Part shown: in pieces, positions 26,361-35,330 of the stretch
Layout of the letters: each line of letters starts with the position of its first letter
How positions within the stretch are numbered: position 1 is the stretch's first letter
Source of the DNA: Bifidobacterium breve
GTDB lineage: Bacteria > Actinomycetota > Acidimicrobiia > Acidimicrobiales > Acidimicrobilacustridaceae
Direction: 5' to 3'
NCBI GenBank assembly: GCA_945878725.1
Contig: CAMCTY010000001.1
Location: 124,001-188,000 of the forward strand
DNA: 64,000 nt
Program-made: the position numbers and the translations under genes
The notes under the pieces: generated by a model
What the model saw: only the letters and a program-made list of their open reading frames with translations
Told to the model about the DNA's origin: nothing
The model's database searches: none

Positions 26361-27933
26361 GGTCGAAGCATCGGGAACCGGACCGGCCAAGTCGGGTCTC
26401 GTTCTTGTGTCCCTAATACTCGTAGCAACAGTGGCCAATCTGAACCTCGCCGTTGCAAACGTGGCTCTGCCGGATATTGCAGAGCATTTCGACGCATCGC
26501 AGGTCGGCCTGAACCTTGTCGCAGTCGGTTACTCGCTTGGTCTTGCCTGCTCGGTTCTGTGGCTCGGAGCACTCGGCGACCGACACGGACGAAAGCGGAT
26601 GCTCCTTCTTGGTACAGCACTCGCCATTCCCGCTTCGGTTCTCGCCGCATGGGCTCCGTCGATGGTTTCCTTGGCGGTGGCTCGACTCGCTGGAGGCCTT
26701 GCCGCCGGAATGGCCTATCCAACAACCCTTGCTCTGATCGCGGCGCTATGGACGGGACACGCACGCACGCGGTCGATTGCGTTGTGGTCTGCGATCGGCG
26801 GCGCATCGGCTGCACTCGGCCCGCTGGCGGCCGGCGCGGTTCTTGTTCATTTCTGGTGGGGCTCGGTTTTTCTTCTCACCGTTCCACTTGCACTTGTCGC
26901 GTTGATCGGCGCAGCAAGATTTATCCCAGCACATGTCAACGAGACCACCGAACGCGTCGACAATCTCGGCGGGTTTCTTTCAGTGGTCATGGTCGGAGCG
27001 ATCGTGCTGAGCATCAACTTCGCCCCCCAGACGGAGATGCTGACGCAAACGTTGGTCCTCGGCGCAGTCGGCATCATCGCTGCCGTTGCATTTGTCATCA
27101 GGCAGAAACGCTGTGCCGAACCTCTCTATGACCTTGGATACGCCGGGCGCCGAACCTTTTGGGTTGCGGCGGTGGCGGGCATGCTTGTCTTCGGCGCCCT
27201 CATGGGGGCGATCTTCGTTGGCCAGCAGTATCTGCAGAATGTGCTCGGGTATTCGACGTGGACAGCGGGGCTGAGCGTTGTCCCGGCAGCACTTGCGATG
27301 GTCCTCGTGGCTCCGCGGTCGGCCTCTCTCATTCAGCGCTACGGATCGAGGATCACGCTCCTCATTGGGTACGCCTTCTGCGGCGCTGGTTTCGTTGTCA
27401 TGTGGCTGCTGTGGACTTCTGGTACGTCCTTTGCTGTCATCGCCGTCGGTTATGTATTCCTCGGCATCGGTGTGGCGATTGCCGGTACGCCGGCATCACG
27501 CGCGCTCACCAGTTCGGTCCCAGTGCACAAGGCAGGCATGGCCTCGGGAACCGCTGATCTCCAGCGCGACCTCGGGGGCGCGATCATGCAGTCAATCTTG
27601 GGGGCCCTGCTGACAGTTGGTTACGCGACGTCGTTCAACAAGGCGATCGCCGACGCGCCGCAGGCCGCACAGGTCACTGGTGAGGTAACGGCTCAACTCA
27701 CGAAGTCCTTCGCCGGTGCCGAGTCTGTTGCCGCGAATTATCCGGGCTACTCAGAGCAGATCATCGCCGCGGCCAACGAATCATTCGTTGCCGGTCAGCG
27801 ATGGGCGTTTTTCGTCGGACTGATTGCTATGTGTCTAGGTGTTGCTGTGGTTTGGATCGCATTCCCGGACAAAGATGACGAAGCCGCGTTGTTGGTGGAA
27901 TTTGAAAAATCAGACGCACTTGTAGGGGGCTGA
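26353..27933 (+). CDS. MFS transporter, DHA2 (EmrB/QacA) drug-exporter type
   Basis: 526 residues with about 14 hydrophobic helices, the DHA2 layout. Motif A is GALGDRHGRKRML near 72-84 and a motif-C-like region is AIGGASAALGPLAAG near 146-160. The family exports small hydrophobic molecules using the proton gradient. It starts inside the end of the SDR gene (ATG at 26353), so it may export the product or substrate of that enzyme. A strong hairpin follows. Confidence 0.9.
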   Translation: MAEVEASGTGPAKSGLVLVSLILVATVANLNLAVANVALPDIAEHFDASQVGLNLVAVGYSLGLACSVLWLGALGDRHGRKRMLLLGTALAIPASVLAAWAPSMVSLAVARLAGGLAAGMAYPTTLALIAALWTGHARTRSIALWSAIGGASAALGPLAAGAVLVHFWWGSVFLLTVPLALVALIGAARFIPAHVNETTERVDNLGGFLSVVMVGAIVLSINFAPQTEMLTQTLVLGAVGIIAAVAFVIRQKRCAEPLYDLGYAGRRTFWVAAVAGMLVFGALMGAIFVGQQYLQNVLGYSTWTAGLSVVPAALAMVLVAPRSASLIQRYGSRITLLIGYAFCGAGFVVMWLLWTSGTSFAVIAVGYVFLGIGVAIAGTPASRALTSSVPVHKAGMASGTADLQRDLGGAIMQSILGALLTVGYATSFNKAIADAPQAAQVTGEVTAQLTKSFAGAESVAANYPGYSEQIIAAANESFVAGQRWAFFVGLIAMCLGVAVVWIAFPDKDDEAALLVEFEKSDALVGG

Positions 27934-27938
27934 ACGCG

Positions 27939-27977
27939 AACGTGCGGCCCCGCTCCGGAGAGCTAAGACCGCACGTT
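27939..27977. terminator. Bidirectional terminator, nested hairpin
   Basis: Outer 9-bp perfect stem (27939-27947 with 27969-27977) encloses a small inner GCTC-CGGA-GAGC hairpin. It fills the gap between the convergent MFS and P450 genes. Confidence 0.7.
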
Positions 27978-28014
27978 TGTAATTGTCAGTCGGAACGAAC
28001 CGACTGTTTCACAT

Positions 28015-29262
28015 CTAGGAAAGCGGTTCCGGGTTACGACGCATGCCGGGGCTGAACTGAACCGGCATGTGCTTGACGCCACCGATGAAGTTCGAACGAA
28101 GCATCTCGACATCGCCGGCAAGTTTCATATCCGGAATGCGGGACATGATTTCGCGGAAGATGAGCTTGAGTTCCATGCGGGCCAGGTTGGCACCGAGGCA
28201 GAAGTGCTGGCCGCCGCCACCGAACGCGATGTGCTCGTTGGGCCAACGGTCGATGTCGAACTGGTAGGGGTTCTCAAAGACGGCTTCGTCGCGGTTGGCT
28301 GAGATATGCCAGATGACGACCTTGTCATCCTTCTTGATCTCTTGACCGTGAAGCACGGTGTCGGCGGTTGCGGTGCGACGGAAGTGGTACACCGGCGTCG
28401 CCCAGCGGAGGATCTCCTCGATGGCGTGGTCAAGCTTGCCGTCGATGTCGCCGGCCAGTGCCTTGTACTGGTCGGGGTTTTGCATGAGTGCCCACATACC
28501 CCATGAGGTGGTGTTTCGGGTGGTCTCGTTGCCGGCCACGGTGAGGAGCATCATGAACATGTCGAACTCGAACTCGGTGAGGCGATCGCCTTCGATTTCG
28601 GAGTTGATCAGCTTTGTGACGATGTCATCGCGTGGATCGGCCTGACGCTTCTGCGCGAGGTCGTTTACGTACATGAAGAGTTCGGCTGAAGCGGTGGCAC
28701 CGTCTTCTCCGGCGAACTCGGGATCGTCGATGCCGATCATGCGATTCGACCAGTCGAACAGCATCATGCGGTCTTCTTGCGGAACGCCCATGATCTCGGC
28801 GATGGCCTGCAGCGGAAGTTCCGACGCGAGATCGACGACGAAATCGCATGAGCCGCGCTCGATGATGTTGTCGACGATGAGAACCGCGCGGTGCTCGAGG
28901 TACTTCTCGATGAGTCCGATCATGCGCGGTGTGAAGCCCTTGTTCACCAGGAGGCGATAGCGAGTGTGCTTCGGGGGGTCCATGTAAAGCATCATCAGGC
29001 CGCGGGGGTCTTGGCCGTTGCCTTCGCCCGGGAACTCATCAGGCGTCAGGATTGAGATGCCGCCAGTCTCTGACGAGTACAAGCCGGTGTCTCGGTTGAC
29101 CTGGACAAGGTCCTGATGCTGCACGACGTTCCAGAAGCCCTTGGCGTTCGGGTACTCGTGCCAGCTCACCGGAGATTCGGCGCGCAGACGGTCAAACATT
29201 TCGTAGTGCTCGAGGCGCTGGAAGCGGTCGAGATCGAGAAGGTCAATTCCTTCGAGAGCCAT
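28015..29262 (-). CDS. Cytochrome P450 (CYP125/CYP142-like)
   Basis: 415 residues from the ATG at 29262, which follows GGGGGAACC; in-frame sequence further upstream runs into the tRNA gene and is rejected. The I-helix is VAGNETTRN near 241, the ExxR is EEILRW near 284-289, and the haem loop is FGGGGQHFCLG near 345-355 with the Cys ligand. The AGNETTRN and HFCLG forms resemble bacterial steroid side-chain hydroxylases CYP125 and CYP142. Electron partners are not in the window. A bulged hairpin at 29279-29306 sits in the 5' leader. Confidence 0.92.
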   Translation of the reverse strand: MALEGIDLLDLDRFQRLEHYEMFDRLRAESPVSWHEYPNAKGFWNVVQHQDLVQVNRDTGLYSSETGGISILTPDEFPGEGNGQDPRGLMMLYMDPPKHTRYRLLVNKGFTPRMIGLIEKYLEHRAVLIVDNIIERGSCDFVVDLASELPLQAIAEIMGVPQEDRMMLFDWSNRMIGIDDPEFAGEDGATASAELFMYVNDLAQKRQADPRDDIVTKLINSEIEGDRLTEFEFDMFMMLLTVAGNETTRNTTSWGMWALMQNPDQYKALAGDIDGKLDHAIEEILRWATPVYHFRRTATADTVLHGQEIKKDDKVVIWHISANRDEAVFENPYQFDIDRWPNEHIAFGGGGQHFCLGANLARMELKLIFREIMSRIPDMKLAGDVEMLRSNFIGGVKHMPVQFSPGMRRNPEPLS

Positions 29263-29363
29263 GGTTCCCCCTGATCGGGATGTCCTGCTCCGGGGCAGGA
29301 GACATCGGGACTGTGACAATAACTGACGATGGAGTCGCCGGGTAAGTCGCGTCCGGCAGATCG

Positions 29364-29391
29364 GGTGCCCCGGACCGGTTTGACCGGCACC
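29364..29391 (-). terminator. Possible terminator after tRNA-Glu
   Basis: On the minus strand a GGTGCC/GGCACC outer stem with an inner CGGT/ACCG pairing lies three bases beyond the encoded CCA of tRNA-Glu. It separates the tRNA from the P450 leader. There is no T-run, so the assignment is tentative. Confidence 0.4.
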
Positions 29392-29394
29392 AAA

Positions 29395-29470
29395 TGGCAC
29401 CCCCAACGGGATTTGAACCCGTGCGTCCACCTTGAGAGGGTGGTGTCCTAGGCCGCTAGACGATGGGGGC
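29395..29470 (-). tRNA. tRNA-Glu (anticodon CUC), CCA encoded
   Basis: Read on the minus strand, acceptor GCCCCCA pairs with TGGGGGT (first pair G-U). The anticodon arm CCACC-CTCTCAA-GGTGG gives CTC; the T loop is TTCAAAT in the stem CGGG/CCCG. The discriminator is G and CCA follows, 76 bases in total. Confidence 0.95.
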
Positions 29471-29629
29471 CGGTGTTGGCGCTGCTCCCGGAGGGTTCTA
29501 GATCCTCACAGGGCAGCGGGGAAAGCATAGCGGTCAGACCCGATTGGCCACCAACGAGAACTGATTGCGGCGCTTCCGACGAGATCGAGGGACGGCTCGA
29601 TGACCGAACCGTGATCCGCTATCGGTGGC

Positions 29630-30298
29630 TCAGAGTTCCGACTCGCGGTTTGGCTCGGGCGGAAACTGCACATCGGGAGCGACGCGCAACGCGCAAACAC
29701 CTTCGATTGCTCCGACGCCGCGGACCGCTACGACGCGGGGTGAACCGGTTTGGACCCAGTCGGGCACGCCGTCAAGCGATGAGGGGTGAGCGAGCAGTTC
29801 ACCTGGACCGGCTTCGTCGCACAATCGCGCGGCAAGGTTGACGGGTCGTCCGATGTAATCGTCACCATCAAACAAGAGGGCGACGCCGCTGCATACGCCG
29901 GCGCGCAGATCGATAGCGAACGATTCGAAGCGGCCGGTCAGTTCGGCCACAGTGGCGACAACCGGGCCCGGCTTGGTTCCGACCAGCAGGACGCCGTCGC
30001 CGAGCCACTTCGCGACGCGGGCACCTCGTCGTCCGGCGACTTCCTTGACCGCGGTCCGGAAGACCTCAAGAGCCCGAACTGCTCGGCGAGGGCCGTGACG
30101 TTCGGTGAGCGCGGTGAATCCACAGATGTCGATGAATGCGAATGTCCGCTCGAGTTCGATGGGTCCACCAGTGGGCGGGAGCGACTCGGGGCGCTCGGTT
30201 CCCAAACCCGAGGCCGGAGCATGGGTATCGGGCTGCGGACGATCGGCGTCGTCGTTACGATCGGAATTGGTGGTGTCGGTCGAAAGTGCGTCAGCCAT
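29630..30298 (-). CDS. Class III adenylate/guanylate cyclase, catalytic domain
   Basis: 222 residues from the ATG at 30298 (an ATG at 30361 would add 21). After a disordered Asp/Pro-rich start (~1-47), one cyclase domain follows. All key residues are visible: metal Asp57 (FIDICGFT) and Asp101 (LGDG), adenine-selecting Lys97 and Asp147 (DDYIG), transition-state Asn154 and Arg158 (NLAAR). It should therefore be an active homodimeric adenylate cyclase making cAMP. There is no sensor or membrane domain. Confidence 0.88.
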   Translation of the reverse strand: MADALSTDTTNSDRNDDADRPQPDTHAPASGLGTERPESLPPTGGPIELERTFAFIDICGFTALTERHGPRRAVRALEVFRTAVKEVAGRRGARVAKWLGDGVLLVGTKPGPVVATVAELTGRFESFAIDLRAGVCSGVALLFDGDDYIGRPVNLAARLCDEAGPGELLAHPSSLDGVPDWVQTGSPRVVAVRGVGAIEGVCALRVAPDVQFPPEPNRESEL

Positions 30299-30465
30299 AA
30301 CCCCCTGACAATCCCACACCCGGGGACTTCTCTGCGTGATGGATTCGACGTCCAGCATCACTTTGGGATGAAATCCGGCCTCATTGATCCACTGAATCGG
30401 TGGAAAAGGTTCCTGAGTGGGGTCTTCTAGAGCCCACCGGAACGCATGTGTGCGGAGTCTCGGAG

Positions 30466-31263
30466 CTAGCGGCGGCGTCGGGCCAGTGCTTCTTGAGCAG
30501 CGCTAGCCACGTGGGTGCCGGACGAATCAAAGATTTTTGCGATCGAGAGTCCACGTGCATCGGCCATGCCGTGTCCGGAAAGATCGAAACAAAGCCAGTC
30601 ATCGACGCGCAGAGGGCGATGGAACCAAAGCGCGTGATCAAGACTCGCCGTCATCAGGTTGTCCCAGTCGCCGATGAGGCTATGACCGGTCAATGCTGCA
30701 CCGAGCAGGTGCTCGTCGGAGAGGTACGCAAGCGCGCATGCGTGTAGCACCGGATCGTTGTCAAGCGATTCCCGCGTGCGCATCCACGCCAGTGTCGCCA
30801 TCCCGAATTCATCGCGCACAGCACGCGTCTGGAAAAACAGCGGCGTTTCTTCATCGGTCAGATCGTCGGGGGACGGAGTGCCCTCGGGAATGAACGTGGC
30901 GAGAATCTCCTCCGATTCCTCCGGCTCGTGGAAGCTCGCGATCAGCGTGAGAATCGCGCCACCTTGTTGCGATGCGACCACTTGACGGGTCGAGAACGAG
31001 CGACCATCTCGGATCCTCTGCACTTCGTAAAGCACCGGTGCGGGTTCTTCGCCCTGGCGCACGTAGTAGGCGTGCAGAGAATGGGGGAGTTGTTCAGGAC
31101 TCACGGTGAGCGACGCCGCCCGAAGTGCTTGGGCGATGACCTGACCGCCGTAGAGCCGTCCCCAACCGGTGAATCCGCTCGGCGCCAGAAATGCATCTGG
31201 ACTTACGGCATCGAGCGTTAGGAGCGAGGCGAGATCAGTGGCGGTGGGGAGTTCGAGTGTCAC
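30466..31263 (-). CDS. Acyl-CoA thioesterase II (TesB-like)
   Basis: 265 residues from a GTG at 31263 that follows AAGGTGG; an ATG 40 codons further up would run towards the aquaporin leader. Double-hotdog fold: [10 protein letters not shown] near 39, the HAYYVRQG segment near 64, [11 protein letters not shown] near 85, and the second-half [11 protein letters not shown] near 221 with the catalytic Asp. It releases free fatty acid from acyl-CoA in the cytoplasm, in line with the surrounding lipid-type catabolic genes. Confidence 0.9.
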   Translation of the reverse strand: MTLELPTATDLASLLTLDAVSPDAFLAPSGFTGWGRLYGGQVIAQALRAASLTVSPEQLPHSLHAYYVRQGEEPAPVLYEVQRIRDGRSFSTRQVVASQQGGAILTLIASFHEPEESEEILATFIPEGTPSPDDLTDEETPLFFQTRAVRDEFGMATLAWMRTRESLDNDPVLHACALAYLSDEHLLGAALTGHSLIGDWDNLMTASLDHALWFHRPLRVDDWLCFDLSGHGMADARGLSIAKIFDSSGTHVASAAQEALARRRR

Positions 31264-31336
31264 CCCGCCACCTTGCCACGACCCGATCGGTGCGCGAGAA
31301 ACCGCCTGCACCGGGATATCTATGACCCGCTGCGAG

Positions 31337-31355
31337 TCAAACGGAAATTGTTTGA
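31337..31355. repeat. Short inverted repeat between tesB-like and aquaporin genes
   Basis: TCAAAC and GTTTGA are perfect complements separated by seven bases in the 175-base divergent gap. It could be an operator, but the site is short and found only once here. Confidence 0.3.
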
Positions 31356-31438
31356 GTATCCACCGGTCTCCGACGGGGGACATTTACGGTTTTCGCGTCG
31401 TCAACGTTGGCGGCAAAAACCGACATCGGGGAGAAACC

Positions 31439-32194
31439 ATGCAGCAGGGTAGAAAACTCGCGGCTGAAGCGATCGGCACCTTTTGGCTCGTACTCGGCGG
31501 CTGTGGAAGCGCAGTCATCGCGGCCAAGCTTCTCAACGGGCCCGATGGCATCCAACTGGGCATCGGATTGGTTGGCGTCTCGCTCGCCTTCGGTCTCACG
31601 GTTCTCACGATGGCCTATGCCGTCGGCCATATCTCGGGTGGCCATTTCAATCCGGCCGTCACGATCGGCCTGTGGGTCTCGAAACGTTTCCCGGCGAAAG
31701 ACGTACTTCCCTACGTCATCGTGCAGGTGATCGGAGCGATTCTTGCCGCTCTCGTCATTTGGGCCATTGCGTCGGGGCGCGCCGGATTCGATCTCAAGAC
31801 TGATGGTCTCGCCGCGAACGGTTACGGCGAGCATTCTCCCGACGGTTTTAACCTCGCAGCGGCTTTGCTCACTGAGGTTGTGATGACCGCGGGATTCCTG
31901 TTCGTCATCCTCGGCGCCACCGCGAAGAAGGCAGTCGGTGCGGCTGCTCCTGTCGCCATCGGCCTCGCCCTCACGCTGATCCATCTGATCAGCATCCCGG
32001 TGACGAATACGTCGGTGAACCCGGCCCGCTCGACTGGCCCCGCAGTTGTTCAGGGCGGATGGGCTGTGGGTCAGTTGTGGATGTTCTGGGTCGCGCCGAT
32101 CGTCGGTGCAGTGATTGCAGGACTGGCGTGGCGCTTTATGAGCCCGTCCGACAGCATGATTGACGACGAAGCCGCTGAGGCAAAGGTCGCCTAG
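31439..32194 (+). CDS. aqpZ: Aquaporin Z-type water channel (MIP family)
   Basis: 251 residues from the ATG at 31439 with GGGGAG just upstream. Six membrane helices and two half-helices, with both NPA boxes: HFNPAV near 69 and SVNPARS near 188. The aromatic/arginine filter Arg follows the second NPA and the opening [18 protein letters not shown] is typical of AqpZ. Water selectivity rather than glycerol transport is suggested by the Cys/Ala pattern and length. A 5' leader segment CGGTTTT...AAAACCG can form a hairpin upstream. Confidence 0.93.
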   Translation: MQQGRKLAAEAIGTFWLVLGGCGSAVIAAKLLNGPDGIQLGIGLVGVSLAFGLTVLTMAYAVGHISGGHFNPAVTIGLWVSKRFPAKDVLPYVIVQVIGAILAALVIWAIASGRAGFDLKTDGLAANGYGEHSPDGFNLAAALLTEVVMTAGFLFVILGATAKKAVGAAAPVAIGLALTLIHLISIPVTNTSVNPARSTGPAVVQGGWAVGQLWMFWVAPIVGAVIAGLAWRFMSPSDSMIDDEAAEAKVA

Positions 32195-32213
32195 CAAAAC
32201 GCAACGGGGCTGA

Positions 32214-32255
32214 CCGTCCGGGGATTCGCAGTGTTACGCGCGGATTCCCGGACGG
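32214..32255. terminator. Long bidirectional terminator overlapping the amidase 3' end
   Basis: A 16-bp stem with two G-U pairs (32214-32229 with 32240-32255) closes a 10-base loop. The 3' arm lies inside the last codons of the minus-strand amidase, whose stop is at 32234-32236. It serves the convergent aquaporin and amidase genes. Confidence 0.7.
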
Positions 32256-33685
32256 CGCTCGTCCCAGGGATTGGCTGCTTCGAGCTCGCAGGCCAGTCTG
32301 ATCAGTAGATCCTCACGGCCGACCGGAGCCACGAACTGCACGCCGATCGGCAGCCCCGAATCGTTCCACCAGAGGGGGAGCGAGATCGCAGGCTGGCCGG
32401 TGACGTTGAACTGCGCGGTGTACTGCATGAGATCGGTCACCCGTGCGAGGCCTTCAATCGGGTCCGACAACCATCCGATGCGCGGAGGCGGACCATTGAG
32501 GACCGGGCAGCACAGCAGATCGAAACCATCCGGGTCGATGGAGTTGCGCCACCACGACGCCATGCGTCGTGACCACTCTTGTTGCCAGCGAACCGCTTCG
32601 AGATACTGCGGCGCGGTGATGGAACGGCCGATAGATGCGAACATCCAGTTTCGTTCTTCGACATCGTCGGCATCGATGTCGCGACCGATCAACCGCCCCC
32701 ATGTGTCGAGATCATGGGCGACACTGGCGGCGACAACTGTCGTGAACGTGTCGGTGAAATGTGCTTCGGACATAGCGGCGGGATATTCGGCGCTCACAAG
32801 GTGCCCGAGTCGTTCGAGAACAGCGGCAGCATGGTGGACCGCGGCGGTGGCGTCTCCATCGGCGCTAACACCTGGCAGCAGTGGGCTATCAAGAACACCG
32901 ATACGCAAACGGCCGGGATCGCGTCCGAGTTCGGCGGTGAGCAGGCCGGGAAGGGCAGGAGCGGCGTAGGGATCGCCGGGCATCGGTCCGGAGATCGTGT
33001 CGAGTAGCGCCGCGGCGTCACGTACCGATCGAGTGAGGACTCCATGAACGGTGGAACCGGCCCAGGACTCGCCGATGTTGGGACCGAGTGGCACTCGGGC
33101 ACGTGTGGGTTTGAGGCCAACAAGGCCGCATTCGCTTGCCGGGATTCTGATTGAACCTCCACCGTCGCTGGCATGAGCGGCCGGGACCATGGCCGAAGCG
33201 ATGGCGGCAGCCGAACCGCCCGACGAACCGCCGGTTGAATGGTCGGTGTTCCATGGATTGCGAGCCGGTCCGTGCGATTCCGGTTCGGTGGTGATTGTGG
33301 TTCCGAATTCTGGTGTGTTCGTGCGACCGAGGATGACGAGTCCGGCGGCACGGAATCGGGCGGTGATGTGGTCGTCGTTCTCAGCGATCCAGTTGATCCG
33401 CTTAAGGAACGCAGCTCCTGCATGTTGCGGATCACCGGCACTGAGCGCAGCAAGATCCTTCAACAGGAACGGGACACCACGGAATGGTCCGTCGGGGAGC
33501 GGACCCTCACTTTCGGCGCGCGCCCGATCGAACCGCTCGTGTATCACGGCATTGAGCGTGGGATTTAGACGTTCAATGCGGCTGATCGCTGCCTCAACGA
33601 GTTCCTTAGGTGAGGCCTGACCGGTGTGGACGAGTTCGGCCTGAGCGCACGCGTCGAGATCGGAGAAAGGATCGGTTTCTGCCAT
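32234..33685 (-). CDS. Amidase (amidase-signature family)
   Basis: 483 residues, full length. The Ser-Ser-Lys triad is visible: Lys in LLKDLAA near 73, the Gly/Ser-rich GGSSGGSAAA near 151-160 with the cis Ser, and the nucleophile in DGGGSIRIPAS near 173-183. It hydrolyses carboxylic amides to acid and ammonia. The protein is not GatA: there are no GatB or GatC neighbours and the C-terminal half is of the general amidase type. A Tat-exported amidohydrolase follows on its upstream side with 45 bases between. Confidence 0.9.
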   Translation of the reverse strand: MAETDPFSDLDACAQAELVHTGQASPKELVEAAISRIERLNPTLNAVIHERFDRARAESEGPLPDGPFRGVPFLLKDLAALSAGDPQHAGAAFLKRINWIAENDDHITARFRAAGLVILGRTNTPEFGTTITTEPESHGPARNPWNTDHSTGGSSGGSAAAIASAMVPAAHASDGGGSIRIPASECGLVGLKPTRARVPLGPNIGESWAGSTVHGVLTRSVRDAAALLDTISGPMPGDPYAAPALPGLLTAELGRDPGRLRIGVLDSPLLPGVSADGDATAAVHHAAAVLERLGHLVSAEYPAAMSEAHFTDTFTTVVAASVAHDLDTWGRLIGRDIDADDVEERNWMFASIGRSITAPQYLEAVRWQQEWSRRMASWWRNSIDPDGFDLLCCPVLNGPPPRIGWLSDPIEGLARVTDLMQYTAQFNVTGQPAISLPLWWNDSGLPIGVQFVAPVGREDLLIRLACELEAANPWDERRPGIRA

Positions 33686-33730
33686 GAGGTGAACGCTATA
33701 GCGCTCGCTTACCCCCAGTGCGGACGAGAA

Positions 33731-35284
33731 TCAGGCCGGGTTTCCCTTGATGGCTTGCCCGGCCCGGACGTCCTTTCTGACTCCGGTCGGATCCTTCGCA
33801 ATCTGCCCCATGACCATCACGTACTGAACGCCGGCCGACATCTGGGCGGGCTTCTCGACCGTGGACGTATCGGCGATCGTTGCCGGGTCGAACAAGGTGA
33901 TGTCGGCGTCGGCGCCCATTTGCATGCGGCCCTTGCGCCCGAGCATTGGGACGCGTGCATCAAGTCGCTTGGCGGGGAGAATCGTGCATTTCGCGAGGGC
34001 GTCCATTAGCGAGATGACACCGAGGTCGCGCACGTACGGGCCGAGGAGACGCGAGAAACAACCCGATCCTCGCGGATGGTTGTTGTTCGAAGATTCGGGA
34101 ATGGCATCGGAACCGACCATCGACCATGGCGCTTTCACGGCCGCGATCACATCGTCTTGTGGAATCGCGTAAGCGACGACGAGTTTGTTTTGGGCCTGAT
34201 ACTTCTTGAAGCTGTCGGCCGTAAGGCGTTCGTTGCTTCCGGCAAGTTGGAGATCGCTAAACGTGATGCGGAAGCGCGACTGCCAGTCGCCGGCGAAGCG
34301 CGCCGAGCCGAGGTACGTGCCCCAGAACGTGTAGGGATAGAAGCAGCCGGTGACGTCGAGTCCCTCTGACCGAGCGGCCTCGATCTTTGCAATTGCCTCC
34401 GGCATCACATGTGTGGCCATTGACGGAATGTGATCGACGTGGAGCGAGACGCCGGTCTCGCGTGCAACGCGCAGGACCTCGTCGACAGCGTCGAGTGAAC
34501 CTTTTCCGGCCGGCCCTGGCGAGGAATACCGGATATGAGTGAACAGGGGCATGCCGGCGGCTTGCGCAACGGTGCCGAGCGCGAGGTACTCGTTGGTGTC
34601 GATGTAGGGCGCGTACTCGGGATCGATCGAGAGTCCGATCCATCCGTCGTTGATGCCCTTGTCGAGATCGTTGCCGAGTCGTGACAACTGGCTAGGCGAC
34701 GCTGTGTTCTTGATACCGACGGAATCTCGATACCACTGATCCGAGAATGCTCCGCCGAAATGCACAGGTGGTGCGTTCTTGCCGGAGTTCGCCGCAAAGA
34801 AACCGGGAGCATCGACCGGCGTCTTGATTCCGTGCATGCCGAGGTTCGTCGTGACGCCGTCGCCGAGCTTGTACCAGACGCCGTACGAATTGGGCTCGTA
34901 GGAAAGAATGTCGATGAATCCCGGAGCGACCACAAGATTTGTTGCGTCGATGGTTTTCTTGCCGGTCAACGTTGACTCGCTGATTAGGGCGATGGTGGAA
35001 CCGAGAAGGCCGACGTTGGCGATTTGGTCGAAACCCGTGTCGGGATCCATGACCCGGCCTCCGACGATGACAACATCGAACACCGTGTCATCGGGAGGTG
35101 GAGACGACGAACCGGCGAGTTGGGGCGGGAGGATTCGATCGGGCTCGCGAACCGAAACTGTCGACGTTGACGATCCCGAACATCCGGCGGCAACAGCGGC
35201 GACGGTGGCAAGCCCTGCTCCACCAAGGACCAGAAATTTCCGCCGGTCGACGAAAGTCTCGGAGTCGTCGTCTTCGTACGTCAC
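33731..35284 (-). CDS. Tat-exported amidohydrolase-like lipoprotein with lost metal ligands
   Basis: 517 residues. The N terminus has twin arginines (DRRKFLVLGG) and a hydrophobic run ending in AAGC, so a Tat-dependent lipoprotein signal with Cys34 is likely. The rest aligns with the N-acyl-D-amino-acid deacylase group: VIVGGRVMDPDTG near 68, VAPGFIDI near 116 and DADITLFDP near 464. The usual HxH after GFID is replaced by LSY, and the cysteine ligand region reads TNLGMHG. The later His ligands in FTHIRYSS and VDHIPS remain. Activity may be altered or lost. Confidence 0.8.
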   Translation of the reverse strand: MTYEDDDSETFVDRRKFLVLGGAGLATVAAVAAGCSGSSTSTVSVREPDRILPPQLAGSSSPPPDDTVFDVVIVGGRVMDPDTGFDQIANVGLLGSTIALISESTLTGKKTIDATNLVVAPGFIDILSYEPNSYGVWYKLGDGVTTNLGMHGIKTPVDAPGFFAANSGKNAPPVHFGGAFSDQWYRDSVGIKNTASPSQLSRLGNDLDKGINDGWIGLSIDPEYAPYIDTNEYLALGTVAQAAGMPLFTHIRYSSPGPAGKGSLDAVDEVLRVARETGVSLHVDHIPSMATHVMPEAIAKIEAARSEGLDVTGCFYPYTFWGTYLGSARFAGDWQSRFRITFSDLQLAGSNERLTADSFKKYQAQNKLVVAYAIPQDDVIAAVKAPWSMVGSDAIPESSNNNHPRGSGCFSRLLGPYVRDLGVISLMDALAKCTILPAKRLDARVPMLGRKGRMQMGADADITLFDPATIADTSTVEKPAQMSAGVQYVMVMGQIAKDPTGVRKDVRAGQAIKGNPA

Positions 35285-35330
35285 CTTTGCAACCTACCCG
35301 GGCGCGGTTCGAGGAACGTGTCGCCCTGCG

